Below are positions 1 through 5,268 of a DNA stretch of 8,813 bases, in pieces (the stretch's first letter is position 1; every line of letters begins with the position of its first letter). Both the position numbers and the translations under genes were made by a program. The notes beneath the pieces were generated by a model. That model was not told where the DNA came from and searched no databases. It was given only the letters and a program-made list of their open reading frames with translations. Source of the DNA: Sulfuricurvum sp. (lineage in GTDB: Bacteria > Campylobacterota > Campylobacteria > Campylobacterales > Sulfurimonadaceae); assembly GCA_014764075.1 (NCBI GenBank), contig JACXUE010000044.1:1-8813 (forward strand), read 5' to 3'.

Positions 1-1021
1 TAGACGCGACACGACCCATCATTGGACGTTTTGTACGGTCGCGATCTCCCCCCGCACCGAAAACTACCAAAACCTCTTTCTCTTTGAGAGCATTGAGTAC
101 CTGTTCCATCCCATCGGGGGTATGGGCAAAATCAACAATGACCAAAGGTGACTCGCTCACCACCTCCATCCGACCGCTCACGCCGCCGAAATTTTCAATC
201 GCATCGGCGATTTTCTCCAACGGCTCTTTGGTAACCAAATGGACCGCGGCAAATGCCGCGGTGATATTATAAAGGTTAAAGAATCCGTGCAACGAACTGG
301 CAAACGGAATATGCTCTTCAAAGTATTTTAGTACACCGCTCACACCGTTATTCAGGGAATAAGCCATAATTTTATAGGTCGCGGGATTCTCCACCCCGTA
401 GGTGAAAGCATTTTTAAAATTGAAGCTGGCTTTAGGTTCATCTTTATTGATCAACTTTTTCGATTCATCGGCAAAAAAGAGATTTTTAATACGAACATAC
501 TCTTCGATACTTTTGTGATAATCAAGGTGATCTTGGGTGATGTTCGTCAGTATTTTAAGCCCGAAGTTTATCCCAGCAATCCGCTCTTGCTCGATAGCAT
601 GAGAACTCACTTCCATAACAAAATATTGACACCCCTCTGCAATTGCGTGCGCCATATGGCGATAAGTGTTAAGTACCGTAGGGGTGGTAAGCGTTTTTCC
701 CTCTACTAGGATATCGTTCATAAAAAATCCCCGAGTACCTTGCATCGCCGCTTTGTAGCCCAAATCGAGGAGGAAAGAATAAATAGCGCTCGCAGTTGTC
801 GTTTTGCCGTTCGTTCCGGTGATACCAATGACACAAAGTCGATCCAAACCAAAAAGGTTCCAACACTCCTGCGGTGTTACAATCGAATCTGCACCCCGCA
901 AAAGGGCATCCTCTTTGTATTTTTCATTTTGTTTAGTCAACAAGAAAGCACAACCGTCTCCACATTCACTCGAATTTTCACTGATGTAGCGATACGGTTG
1001 ATCTCGTAACTCAATTTTCAA
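1..1021 (-). CDS. murE: MurE, UDP-MurNAc-L-Ala-D-Glu:meso-diaminopimelate ligase (3' end beyond window)
   Basis: ATP-dependent cytoplasmic Mur ligase that adds meso-diaminopimelate to the UDP-MurNAc dipeptide in peptidoglycan precursor synthesis. I translated 340 uninterrupted codons. They show the P-loop TGTNGKTT (residues 68-75), EVSSHA (137-142), TQDHLDYH (162-169), a Lys at 179 in the position of the carbamylated lysine, HGFFNLYN (245-252), GRME (283-286), DFAHTPDGM (297-305) and GAGGDRDRTKRP (322-333). The domain before the P-loop is short, as I recall for Helicobacter MurE. The C-terminal DAP-specificity motif (DNPR) would lie outside the window, so substrate is inferred from the family. 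The start is TTG at 1021, eight bases after an AAAGGG ribosome site; no in-frame ATG occurs before residue 93. It overlaps the upstream TPR gene by 11 nt, which suggests translational coupling. Confidence 0.95.
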   Translation of the reverse strand, partial: MKIELRDQPYRYISENSSECGDGCAFLLTKQNEKYKEDALLRGADSIVTPQECWNLFGLDRLCVIGITGTNGKTTTASAIYSFLLDLGYKAAMQGTRGFFMNDILVEGKTLTTPTVLNTYRHMAHAIAEGCQYFVMEVSSHAIEQERIAGINFGLKILTNITQDHLDYHKSIEEYVRIKNLFFADESKKLINKDEPKASFNFKNAFTYGVENPATYKIMAYSLNNGVSGVLKYFEEHIPFASSLHGFFNLYNITAAFAAVHLVTKEPLEKIADAIENFGGVSGRMEVVSESPLVIVDFAHTPDGMEQVLNALKEKEVLVVFGAGGDRDRTKRPMMGRVAS

Positions 1022-1604
1022 CGCTTTTCCCTTTGGCTAAACGGCGTAATAAATTGCGGAGTTGTTGATCATTCGGATAGACACCTAATGCACTTTCTAA
1101 ATAACTAAGTGCCATCTCTTTGTACCCATGATCGATCAAATTATCGAGAAAATCGACAAAATCCTCTTTTTCGGTAATGATGACACGGGTTGAGAACATG
1201 ATGTTCTCAAAAATGCGGTTAAAATCGTTCCCATTCTCCACCAACTCTTTAAATTCGGTATACATAATACCATCTTCATAGGCAAGACGCTGCTTGATCG
1301 TCTCATGAAAAAGCCCCGAGAGCTGATCCAAAGCCCCATCCATTGTCTCTAAAATTTCGGAGATGATCACATCGGCAGATTCTACATCTTCGTTACGCAA
1401 GATGGTGTAATAATCAAACAAAGCTTCTCCGGCACTCTCGCCACCCATAGCCATGTCGGCTAAAATTGCTCCGTTGTATGCCTCTTTGGATTCAGGATAA
1501 TCTTTTAACGCCAATGAGTAATCACGCAATGCTTCTTTGTATTGACCCGCCAAAAAATGTTCATTAGCTTGTTTGAGGGTTTTGGATAAATGGTTTGTTT
1601 TCAT
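1011..1604 (-). CDS. TPR-like protein between nifU and murE, function unknown
   Basis: A 197-residue, Cys-free, probably soluble protein with no signal peptide or membrane segment. Residues about 9-42 read as a TPR helix pair (ANEHFLAGQYKEALRDYSLA followed by a YPES turn), and about 147-190 form a second TPR-like unit (GYKEMALSYLESALGVYPND). The acidic helical middle (about 60-140) has no motif I recognise. TPR folds usually bind protein partners. The ATG at 1604 has a GAAGGG ribosome site eight bases upstream. It lies 46 bp after the NifU-like gene and overlaps murE by 11 nt, so the three are probably one transcript. I recall a hypothetical gene in the same place in H. pylori (HP1493), but homology to it is not checked. 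Its cellular role is not known. Confidence 0.85.
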   Translation of the reverse strand: MKTNHLSKTLKQANEHFLAGQYKEALRDYSLALKDYPESKEAYNGAILADMAMGGESAGEALFDYYTILRNEDVESADVIISEILETMDGALDQLSGLFHETIKQRLAYEDGIMYTEFKELVENGNDFNRIFENIMFSTRVIITEKEDFVDFLDNLIDHGYKEMALSYLESALGVYPNDQQLRNLLRRLAKGKSVEN

Positions 1605-1641
1605 AAAAGAGCCCTTCTCATTTTTCTAATATCGACTCAAA

Positions 1642-1670
1642 ATCAAATTGCTATAATGCATCAATTTGAT
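1642..1670 (-). repeat. Inverted repeat spanning the nifU-like stop codon
   Basis: Perfect 9-bp arms ATCAAATTG (1642-1650) and CAATTTGAT (1662-1670) enclose an 11-nt loop that holds the TAG stop (1653-1651). In the transcript the hairpin is followed by only a short T run (TTTTGAG when the last arm base is included), so it is a poor classical terminator. It may instead be a 3' processing or stability structure between nifU and the TPR gene. The repeat is seen directly; the function is inference. Confidence 0.5.
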
Positions 1671-1926
1671 GCTCCATCCCATGTGGAACATTGACAACAG
1701 AAAGTTCAGGATGAATATCCATCCGAAGCTGTCGTTCCACTCCGTATTTCAACGTGTTTCCACTACTGGAGCATCCAATACATGCACCTTGCAATTGCAC
1801 ATAAATCGTTCCATTCTTTACTGTCAAAAAAGTGATATCACCACCATCAAGTGCCAAACTTGGACGAATTTTATCAATAACGTTTCGAACAGGATTCATT
1901 AATTCTTCATCAGTGAACGGAATCAT
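1651..1926 (-). CDS. NifU-like Fe-S cluster scaffold (NifU C-terminal domain)
   Basis: A 91-residue protein consisting of essentially one NifU C-terminal (Nfu) domain. The family assembles or carries Fe-S clusters in the cytoplasm and passes them to client apoproteins. Visible family features are the LALDGGDI segment (residues 24-31) and the cluster-binding CIGC (Cys49 and Cys52) followed by SSS. It lacks the N-terminal IscU-like and ferredoxin domains of full NifU, as stand-alone Nfu proteins do. The ATG at 1926 is preceded by AAAGGG eight bases upstream. It is first in the nifU-like/TPR/murE cluster, an order I recall from H. pylori HP1492-1494. Family assignment is secure. Whether it is a scaffold or a carrier cannot be told from sequence. 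Confidence 0.92.
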   Translation of the reverse strand: MIPFTDEELMNPVRNVIDKIRPSLALDGGDITFLTVKNGTIYVQLQGACIGCSSSGNTLKYGVERQLRMDIHPELSVVNVPHGMEHQIDAL

Positions 1927-1960
1927 TCTAGGGTCCCTTTTAATACTTAATTAGAGCAGT

Positions 1961-1995
1961 AGTGTATAAAAAACGCTCTTTACAAGCACTAATAC
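1961..1995 (-). promoter_or_regulatory. Weak candidate promoter for nifU-TPR-murE
   Basis: On the minus strand a T run (TTTTTT) leads into TATACACT (1968-1961), a possible -10 element about 35 bp before the nifU-like start. No good -35 hexamer is visible at 16-18 bp. Campylobacterota housekeeping promoters often lack one and rely on T-rich upstream tracts. The spacer between rplQ and nifU (127 bp) and the hairpins in it make a separate promoter reasonable, but read-through from rplQ is equally possible. Confidence 0.3.
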
Positions 1996-2024
1996 GAAAA
2001 GGATAATTTTCGAGTGAAGCTCGA
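1995..2024 (-). repeat. Two overlapping, mutually exclusive hairpins in the rplQ-nifU spacer
   Basis: In the transcript, arms TCGAG/CTCGA (2024-2020 and 2014-2010, 5-nt loop CTTCA) form one hairpin. CGAAAA/TTTTCG (2012-2007 and 2000-1995, 6-nt loop) form a second. They share the CGA at 2012-2010, so only one can form fully. Both are perfect but short. Neither is followed by a clean T run. They could be an attenuator-like switch or remnants of a terminator region after rplQ. Confidence 0.3.
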
Positions 2025-2044
2025 TTTAAGGGGTTGAAAGGTTA

Positions 2045-2067
2045 TTGAACTCGTTATACGAGTTCAA
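2045..2067 (-). repeat. Inverted repeat spanning the rplQ stop codon
   Basis: Perfect 9-bp arms TTGAACTCG (2045-2053) and CGAGTTCAA (2059-2067) flank a 5-nt loop that contains the TAA stop (2056-2054). It lies at the 3' end of the alpha operon, so a role in transcript end formation or protection is plausible. The downstream bases (TAACCTTTCAACC) are not a proper U tract, so a Rho-independent terminator is not clearly supported. Confidence 0.5.
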
Positions 2068-2404
2068 CATACGCCATTGGTGTAGCATCACCACGGCGAA
2101 TACGAGTTTTAACGATACGGGTATAACCGCCGTTGCGCTCGTTGTATTTGGGGGCAACTTCATTCATAAGTCGTTTTGTCGCTTCTTTGTTTTGCAATAC
2201 AGCAAATACAGAACGGTGCGCGTTCGCGTCACCTGCACATGCAGTTGTAATCAATTTTTCTACAAATGAACGAAGTTCTTTTGCTTTGATCAACGTTGTT
2301 TCGATTTTACCGTGTTCGATCAACGCAATGCTAAGATTAGTCAACAAAGCTTCACGATGTGCGCTTGTGCGACCTAGCTTGCGGTATCCGTGACGATGTC
2401 TCAT
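2054..2404 (-). CDS. rplQ: Large ribosomal subunit protein bL17
   Basis: A 116-residue bL17, a large-subunit protein. The N terminus MRHRHGYRKLGRTSAHREAL is the hallmark of the family, and the C terminus (GGYTRIVKTRIRRGDATPMA, then YVELV) matches its usual end. The start is the ATG at 2404, with AGAGGAAG at 2416-2409 as ribosome site. An upstream in-frame TTG (2446) would add 14 residues that no bL17 has and would run through a structured leader, so I rejected it. It is the last gene of the alpha operon after rpoA, the usual order, but it sits 106 bp away rather than the few tens of bases seen within this operon. Its stop codon lies in the loop of a perfect 9-bp inverted repeat. Confidence 0.97.
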   Translation of the reverse strand: MRHRHGYRKLGRTSAHREALLTNLSIALIEHGKIETTLIKAKELRSFVEKLITTACAGDANAHRSVFAVLQNKEATKRLMNEVAPKYNERNGGYTRIVKTRIRRGDATPMAYVELV

Positions 2405-2435
2405 GATACTTCCTCTACTAATTTTATTTAAACGT

Positions 2436-2481
2436 TTTAGGGGCAAAGCTCCAAAGCGACGCTTGCCGCTATGCCACTAAA
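2436..2481 (-). promoter_or_regulatory. Structured RNA element in the rpoA-rplQ spacer, candidate rplQ leader
   Basis: In the transcript, arms TTTAGTGGCATAGC (2481-2468) and GCTTTGCCCCTAAA (2449-2436) pair at 12 of 14 positions around an 18-nt loop. The loop holds its own AAGC-GTC-GCTT hairpin. A competing pairing GGCAAGC/GCTTTGCC with one bulge is also possible in the same stretch. The element ends about 32 bases before the rplQ start and is richer in G and C than the AT-rich bases after it. It could be an autoregulatory leader, an attenuator or an intergenic repeat copy. I know of no described family that matches. Confidence 0.45.
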
Positions 2482-2510
2482 GCTACACCTAACGGCGCGA
2501 TTTGGAAAGC

Positions 2511-3503
2511 TTATTCAGCTTCTATTTTCTTCTTGATTGCACTGATCAATTCGTCAGGCAAATCTTGTCCTACGGTATATCCGTACTCAGTGATTTTTTC
2601 TAAAATCTCTTCGAACGATTTTTTACCGAGGTTTTTCACTTCTTTCAAATCATTTTGGCTCATCATAACAATTTCGCCAATATATTTAATGTTTGAACGA
2701 TCCAAACAATTAAAGCTGCGTGCGCTGAGACCAAGGTCTTCAAGACGAGCGCCCAAACGTTTGAGTTCTGGATGCTCATCGCCACGTTCAACCGTTGTAG
2801 TAGCTTTAATACTCACTTCGCTGTTGAATACAGCCATCTGTGCGTACATCACTTCAAGCGCGTTTTTGAACGCGTCGACCGGAGAGATCTGGCCGTCTGT
2901 GACGATGTTGATGATCACTTTTTCGAAATTAGGATTGTCTTCTACCAGTACGTTTTCTATCGAATAGGTCGCATGGCGGACTGGAGTGAAGTAGGCATCG
3001 AGTGCGATATAACCTTCATCCAGCATATCACGAATGTCTTCGCTTGGCACGTACCCGATTCCTTGGTGGATTATTACGGTGAAAGTCAACGTCGCATCTT
3101 CATTTAACGTTGCCAAAAATGCATTTGGCGTTACCACTTCCGTATCATCATTATCCAAATCACTACCATGAATTTCACAAGGACCTGCAAAACTATATGT
3201 GATCTCTTTCTCTTTGACCCCATTTTTCAATTTAAAACGGATCCCTTTTAGATTGATGATAAAATCCGAAATGTCTTCGAGCATACCGCGCACAGAGTCA
3301 AACTCATGCTTAGCACCCTCAATTTTAATCCCGATCGGTGCGTAGCCGACGGAGCTACTAAGCAAAAAGCGTCGAAGCGGATGAGCGAGTGAAACCGCAT
3401 ATCCGGTTTCGAACGGATACGCGATGATATTCGCTTCGTTCGCGCTGATTTGATCGACGACAAACTCTTTCGGAAGAAGCGGTGATGTCTTAATTTTTTT
3501 CAT
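2511..3503 (-). CDS. rpoA: RNA polymerase alpha subunit
   Basis: A full-length 330-residue alpha subunit. The N-terminal domain (about 1-233) dimerises and nucleates beta/beta' assembly; HPLRRFLLSSSVG (41-53) is a conserved part of it. The C-terminal domain (about 247-312) contacts UP-element DNA and activators. Residues matching the E. coli DNA-binding set are visible: Arg262, Asn265 and Cys266 in LSARSFNCL, and Gly293, Lys295 and Ser296 in KNLGKKS. A charged tail ends in KKKIEAE. The ATG at 3503 follows AAGAAAGGG. It lies 23 bp after rpsD, in the standard alpha-operon order. Its 3' side is unusual only in the long structured gap before rplQ. Residues around the stop can also form a small 5-6 bp hairpin. 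Confidence 0.99.
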   Translation of the reverse strand: MKKIKTSPLLPKEFVVDQISANEANIIAYPFETGYAVSLAHPLRRFLLSSSVGYAPIGIKIEGAKHEFDSVRGMLEDISDFIINLKGIRFKLKNGVKEKEITYSFAGPCEIHGSDLDNDDTEVVTPNAFLATLNEDATLTFTVIIHQGIGYVPSEDIRDMLDEGYIALDAYFTPVRHATYSIENVLVEDNPNFEKVIINIVTDGQISPVDAFKNALEVMYAQMAVFNSEVSIKATTTVERGDEHPELKRLGARLEDLGLSARSFNCLDRSNIKYIGEIVMMSQNDLKEVKNLGKKSFEEILEKITEYGYTVGQDLPDELISAIKKKIEAE

Positions 3504-3526
3504 GCTGAACGCCCTTTCTTTAATGA

Positions 3527-4153
3527 TTATTTCGAGTAAAGCTCTACGATTAGACGTTCTTCAACTGGAATAACAACTTCTTCACGCTCCGGAAGACGTG
3601 TGAAAATACCAAACGCTTTGTCTTGATCGATATCAACCCATGCTGCAAGTCCAGTTTGGTTTGTCAACTCAATCGCACGTACGATTTGAGCGTTTTTTTT
3701 GCTTTTCTCGTGGATCTCCACTTTTTGCCCCGGTTTTACACGGTATGATGGGATATCAACGCGTTTACCGTCGACCAAAACGTGACCGTGATTTACCAAT
3801 TGACGTGCAAAACGACGAGTCGTTGCGAATCCCATGCGGTAAACAACATTGTCAAGGCGTTGTTCCAGAAGCATTACCAAATTTGTACCGGTGTTACCTG
3901 TACGACGTTTTGCTTCAGCAAACAATGAACGCATTTGTTTTTCGCTCAAACCGTACATGAACTTCGCTTTTTGTTTTTCACGAAGTTGAGTACCATACTC
4001 GGAAATTTTTGTACGGCGTTGACCGTGTTGGCCTGGTCCATAGGGACGTTTGTCAAGGGCACTTTTACCTGCGAGACGGCGCTCACCTTTAAGACCTAGG
4101 CTTACTCCGAATCTTCTTTCAATTTTTTCTACGGGTCCTCTATATCTTGCCAT
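3527..4153 (-). CDS. rpsD: Small ribosomal subunit protein uS4
   Basis: A 208-residue uS4, a primary 16S rRNA binder that starts assembly of the small-subunit body. In several bacteria it is also the translational repressor of its own operon. The N terminus MARYRGPVEKIERRFGVSL is typical, and the S4 RNA-binding fold covers about 97-150 (LEQRLDNVVYRMGFA through SYRVKPGQKVEI). The protein contains no cysteine, so it is the zinc-free form. The ATG at 4153 has a near-perfect AAGGAGG ribosome site that overlaps the rpsK stop codon, with an 11-bp gap between the genes. If this operon is autoregulated, uS4 is the obvious repressor candidate. That is knowledge from other bacteria, not something seen here. 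Confidence 0.99.
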   Translation of the reverse strand: MARYRGPVEKIERRFGVSLGLKGERRLAGKSALDKRPYGPGQHGQRRTKISEYGTQLREKQKAKFMYGLSEKQMRSLFAEAKRRTGNTGTNLVMLLEQRLDNVVYRMGFATTRRFARQLVNHGHVLVDGKRVDIPSYRVKPGQKVEIHEKSKKNAQIVRAIELTNQTGLAAWVDIDQDKAFGIFTRLPEREEVVIPVEERLIVELYSK

Positions 4154-4159
4154 TACAAA

Positions 4160-4166
4160 CCTCCTT
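4160..4166 (-). promoter_or_regulatory. Strong ribosome-binding site of rpsD
   Basis: AAGGAGG (4166-4160), the strongest Shine-Dalgarno match in the window, lies six bases before the rpsD ATG. Its first two bases belong to the rpsK stop codon (TAA, 4167-4165), so ribosomes ending rpsK stop directly on it. This favours coupled, high-level uS4 synthesis. Confidence 0.7.
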
Positions 4167-4557
4167 ACACGCGTCGGCGCTTAGGCGCACGACATCCATT
4201 GTGTGGTAGCGGAGTAACGTCTTTCATAAATGAGACACGAACACCTTCGATTGCACCAACACTTTTAACAGCAGTTTCACGTCCAGAACCTGGACCTTGC
4301 ACTTTGATTCCCACTTCTTTGATACCGTGGACCATTGCTTTTTCCATAGCCGCTTCTACTGCTTGTTGTGCAGCAAACGGAGTCGATTTTTTAGAACCTT
4401 TGAAGCCAAGGGCGCCAGCCGAACTCCATGCGATCATATTCCCCATCTCATCGGTAACCGTTACAAGGGTATTGTTGAACGATGCTAAGATATGTACGAT
4501 ACCTTTGGCAATATTCTTTTTGACGATTTTTTTACGGGTTGCTTTTCTTTTTGCCAT
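4165..4557 (-). CDS. rpsK: Small ribosomal subunit protein uS11
   Basis: A 130-residue uS11, part of the platform of the 30S subunit near the mRNA exit, where it neighbours bS18 and uS7. The basic N-terminal tail (MAKRKATRKKIVKKN) is followed by the conserved core GIVHILASFNNTLVTVTD (about 19-36), the GPGSGRE loop (about 88-94) and the diagnostic C terminus LPHNGCRAPKRRRV. The ATG at 4557 has AAGGG eleven bases upstream. It sits 11 bp after rpsM and 11 bp before rpsD, typical tight spacing of the alpha operon. Nothing unusual in length or motif. Confidence 0.99.
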   Translation of the reverse strand: MAKRKATRKKIVKKNIAKGIVHILASFNNTLVTVTDEMGNMIAWSSAGALGFKGSKKSTPFAAQQAVEAAMEKAMVHGIKEVGIKVQGPGSGRETAVKSVGAIEGVRVSFMKDVTPLPHNGCRAPKRRRV

Positions 4558-4568
4558 ACTCTAATCCC

Positions 4569-4940
4569 TTATTTTGTGGCTGAGCCGACGGTTTTCTTTT
4601 TACCTTTGCGCGTACGTGCATTGGTTTTGGTTTTTTGACCACGGCAAGGGAGACCTTTACGGTGACGAAGACCACGGTATGAACCAAGATCCATCAACGC
4701 TTTGATATCCATTGCAACTTCTTTACGAAGATCCCCTTCCACAGCGATGCCGCTGCTGCGAATCTCTTTTGCGATTGTCGCCGCCTCATCTTCTGAGAGT
4801 TCATATACACGCTTGTTGTAATCGATCCCAGTAGCATCCAAAATTTTACGTGACGTATAAAGTCCAATTCCATAAATGTAAGTTAGACCGTATTCAATAC
4901 GTTTTTTCTTAGGTAAGTCCACACCAGCAATACGTGCCAT
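4569..4940 (-). CDS. rpsM: Small ribosomal subunit protein uS13
   Basis: A 123-residue uS13, a protein of the 30S head that contacts the P-site tRNA through its basic tail and forms inter-subunit bridges with the large subunit. The N terminus MARIAGVDLPKKKRIEYGLT holds the start of the domain, and GIGLYTSRKIL forms the helix-turn segment. The family signature GLRHRKGLPCRGQKTKTNAR and the lysine-rich tail TRKGKKKTVGSATK complete it. The ATG at 4940 starts only two bases after the rpmJ stop, and its ribosome site AAGGA lies inside the last rpmJ codons, so the two are closely coupled. A short GGCT-C-AGCC repeat precedes the stop but is too small to interpret. Confidence 0.99.
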   Translation of the reverse strand: MARIAGVDLPKKKRIEYGLTYIYGIGLYTSRKILDATGIDYNKRVYELSEDEAATIAKEIRSSGIAVEGDLRKEVAMDIKALMDLGSYRGLRHRKGLPCRGQKTKTNARTRKGKKKTVGSATK

Positions 4941-4942
4941 GC

Positions 4943-5056
4943 TTATCCTTGTCTTTGTTTATGTTTTGGGGTTTTGCAGATTACGCGCACAATCCCTTTA
5001 CGCTTGATGACTTTACAATCATCGCACATTTTCTTCACTGAAGAACGTACTTTCAT
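4943..5056 (-). CDS. rpmJ: Large ribosomal subunit protein bL36 (zinc-binding form)
   Basis: A 37-residue protein whose sequence begins MKVRSSVKKMCDDCKVIKRK and ends CKTPKHKQRQG, an unmistakable bL36. Cys11, Cys14, Cys27 and His32 make the C-x2-C-x12-C-x4-H zinc ribbon, so this is the zinc-containing version rather than the cysteine-free paralogue made under zinc shortage. bL36 binds 23S rRNA late in 50S assembly. The ATG at 5056 is preceded by GGAG eight bases upstream. It is the first gene of the alpha operon here. In many bacteria, and as I recall in H. pylori, infA lies directly upstream. Here the upstream neighbour is hom, after a 196-bp spacer. Confidence 0.98.
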   Translation of the reverse strand: MKVRSSVKKMCDDCKVIKRKGIVRVICKTPKHKQRQG

Positions 5057-5185
5057 GGGTCAAGCTCCATTGAGTTAAATCACTTGCTTATCGTAGGTGA
5101 GATTGATCGCACCAATACTTGTAACTACGGCTTCGCGCAGTTAAAAACATTCAATTCTATTTGTCCGATATAGCAAAGCGGACGC
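5057..5185 (-). promoter_or_regulatory. Long 5' leader of the alpha operon, possible regulatory RNA
   Basis: If the promoter candidate just upstream is right, about 125-130 nt precede the rpmJ start. Inverted repeats in the transcript are GTCCG/CGGAC (5183-5179 and 5167-5163, 11-nt loop), TAACT/AGTTA (5143-5139 and 5126-5122, with further CG/CG pairing inside) and GGTG/CACC (5114-5111 and 5100-5097). Alpha operons elsewhere are repressed by uS4 binding a leader structure, so such a role is possible. The pairings are short and no known leader consensus is recognised. I see no gene in this stretch, including no infA. Confidence 0.35.
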
Positions 5186-5225
5186 GTATATTACATTATT
5201 TAAGGTTAAATTTTTATTAAGGTAT
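5186..5225 (-). promoter_or_regulatory. Candidate promoter of the rpmJ-rplQ operon
   Basis: A -10-like TAATAT (5193-5188), preceded by TG, follows a strongly AT-rich tract with repeated T and A runs (5225-5194). No consensus -35 is present 17 bp upstream, as is common for sigma-70-type promoters in Campylobacterota. A start around 5181-5183 is expected. The position after the hom end and before a six-gene operon supports it. Confidence 0.45.
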
Positions 5226-5238
5226 AAAATGGAAGGGA

Positions 5239-5268
5239 GATACGAACTAATCTTATACAATTCGTATC
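5239..5268 (-). repeat. Inverted repeat spanning the hom stop codon
   Basis: Perfect 8-bp arms GATACGAA (5239-5246) and TTCGTATC (5261-5268) enclose a 14-nt loop containing the hom TAA (5255-5253). In the transcript the hairpin is followed by a pyrimidine-rich stretch (TCCCTTCCATTTTAT). This could act as an imperfect intrinsic terminator that separates hom from the alpha operon promoter. Confidence 0.5.

Noticed and set aside
669..1009. Short open frames on both strands over the first part of murE
   Set aside because: They are shadows. The real frame, read from the TTG at 1021 on the minus strand, gives every Mur ligase motif without interruption.
1136..1339. A 67-codon minus-strand frame within the TPR-like gene
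   Set aside because: It is a shifted frame of the longer gene with no ribosome site and low-complexity hydrophobic content.
2045..2067. A Rho-independent terminator after rplQ
   Set aside because: The stem is good but no U tract follows, so it is listed only as an inverted repeat.
2405..2446. A TTG start that would extend rplQ by 14 residues
   Set aside because: bL17 proteins begin at the MRHRHGYRKL sequence, the ATG at 2404 has a good ribosome site, and the extension overlaps one arm of the structured leader.
5075..5140. A 21-codon protein-like tail on the minus strand (LREAVVTSIGAINLTYDKQV...) before rpmJ
   Set aside because: It reads like a gene end, but a stop lies directly upstream in frame. 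It does not match the infA C terminus, and I cannot link it to any gene. It may be a decayed remnant or chance.
5088..5150. A 20-codon minus-strand frame starting ATG (MFLTARSRSY...) in the alpha operon leader
   Set aside because: It has no ribosome site and no known relative. A leader peptide is possible in principle but nothing supports it.
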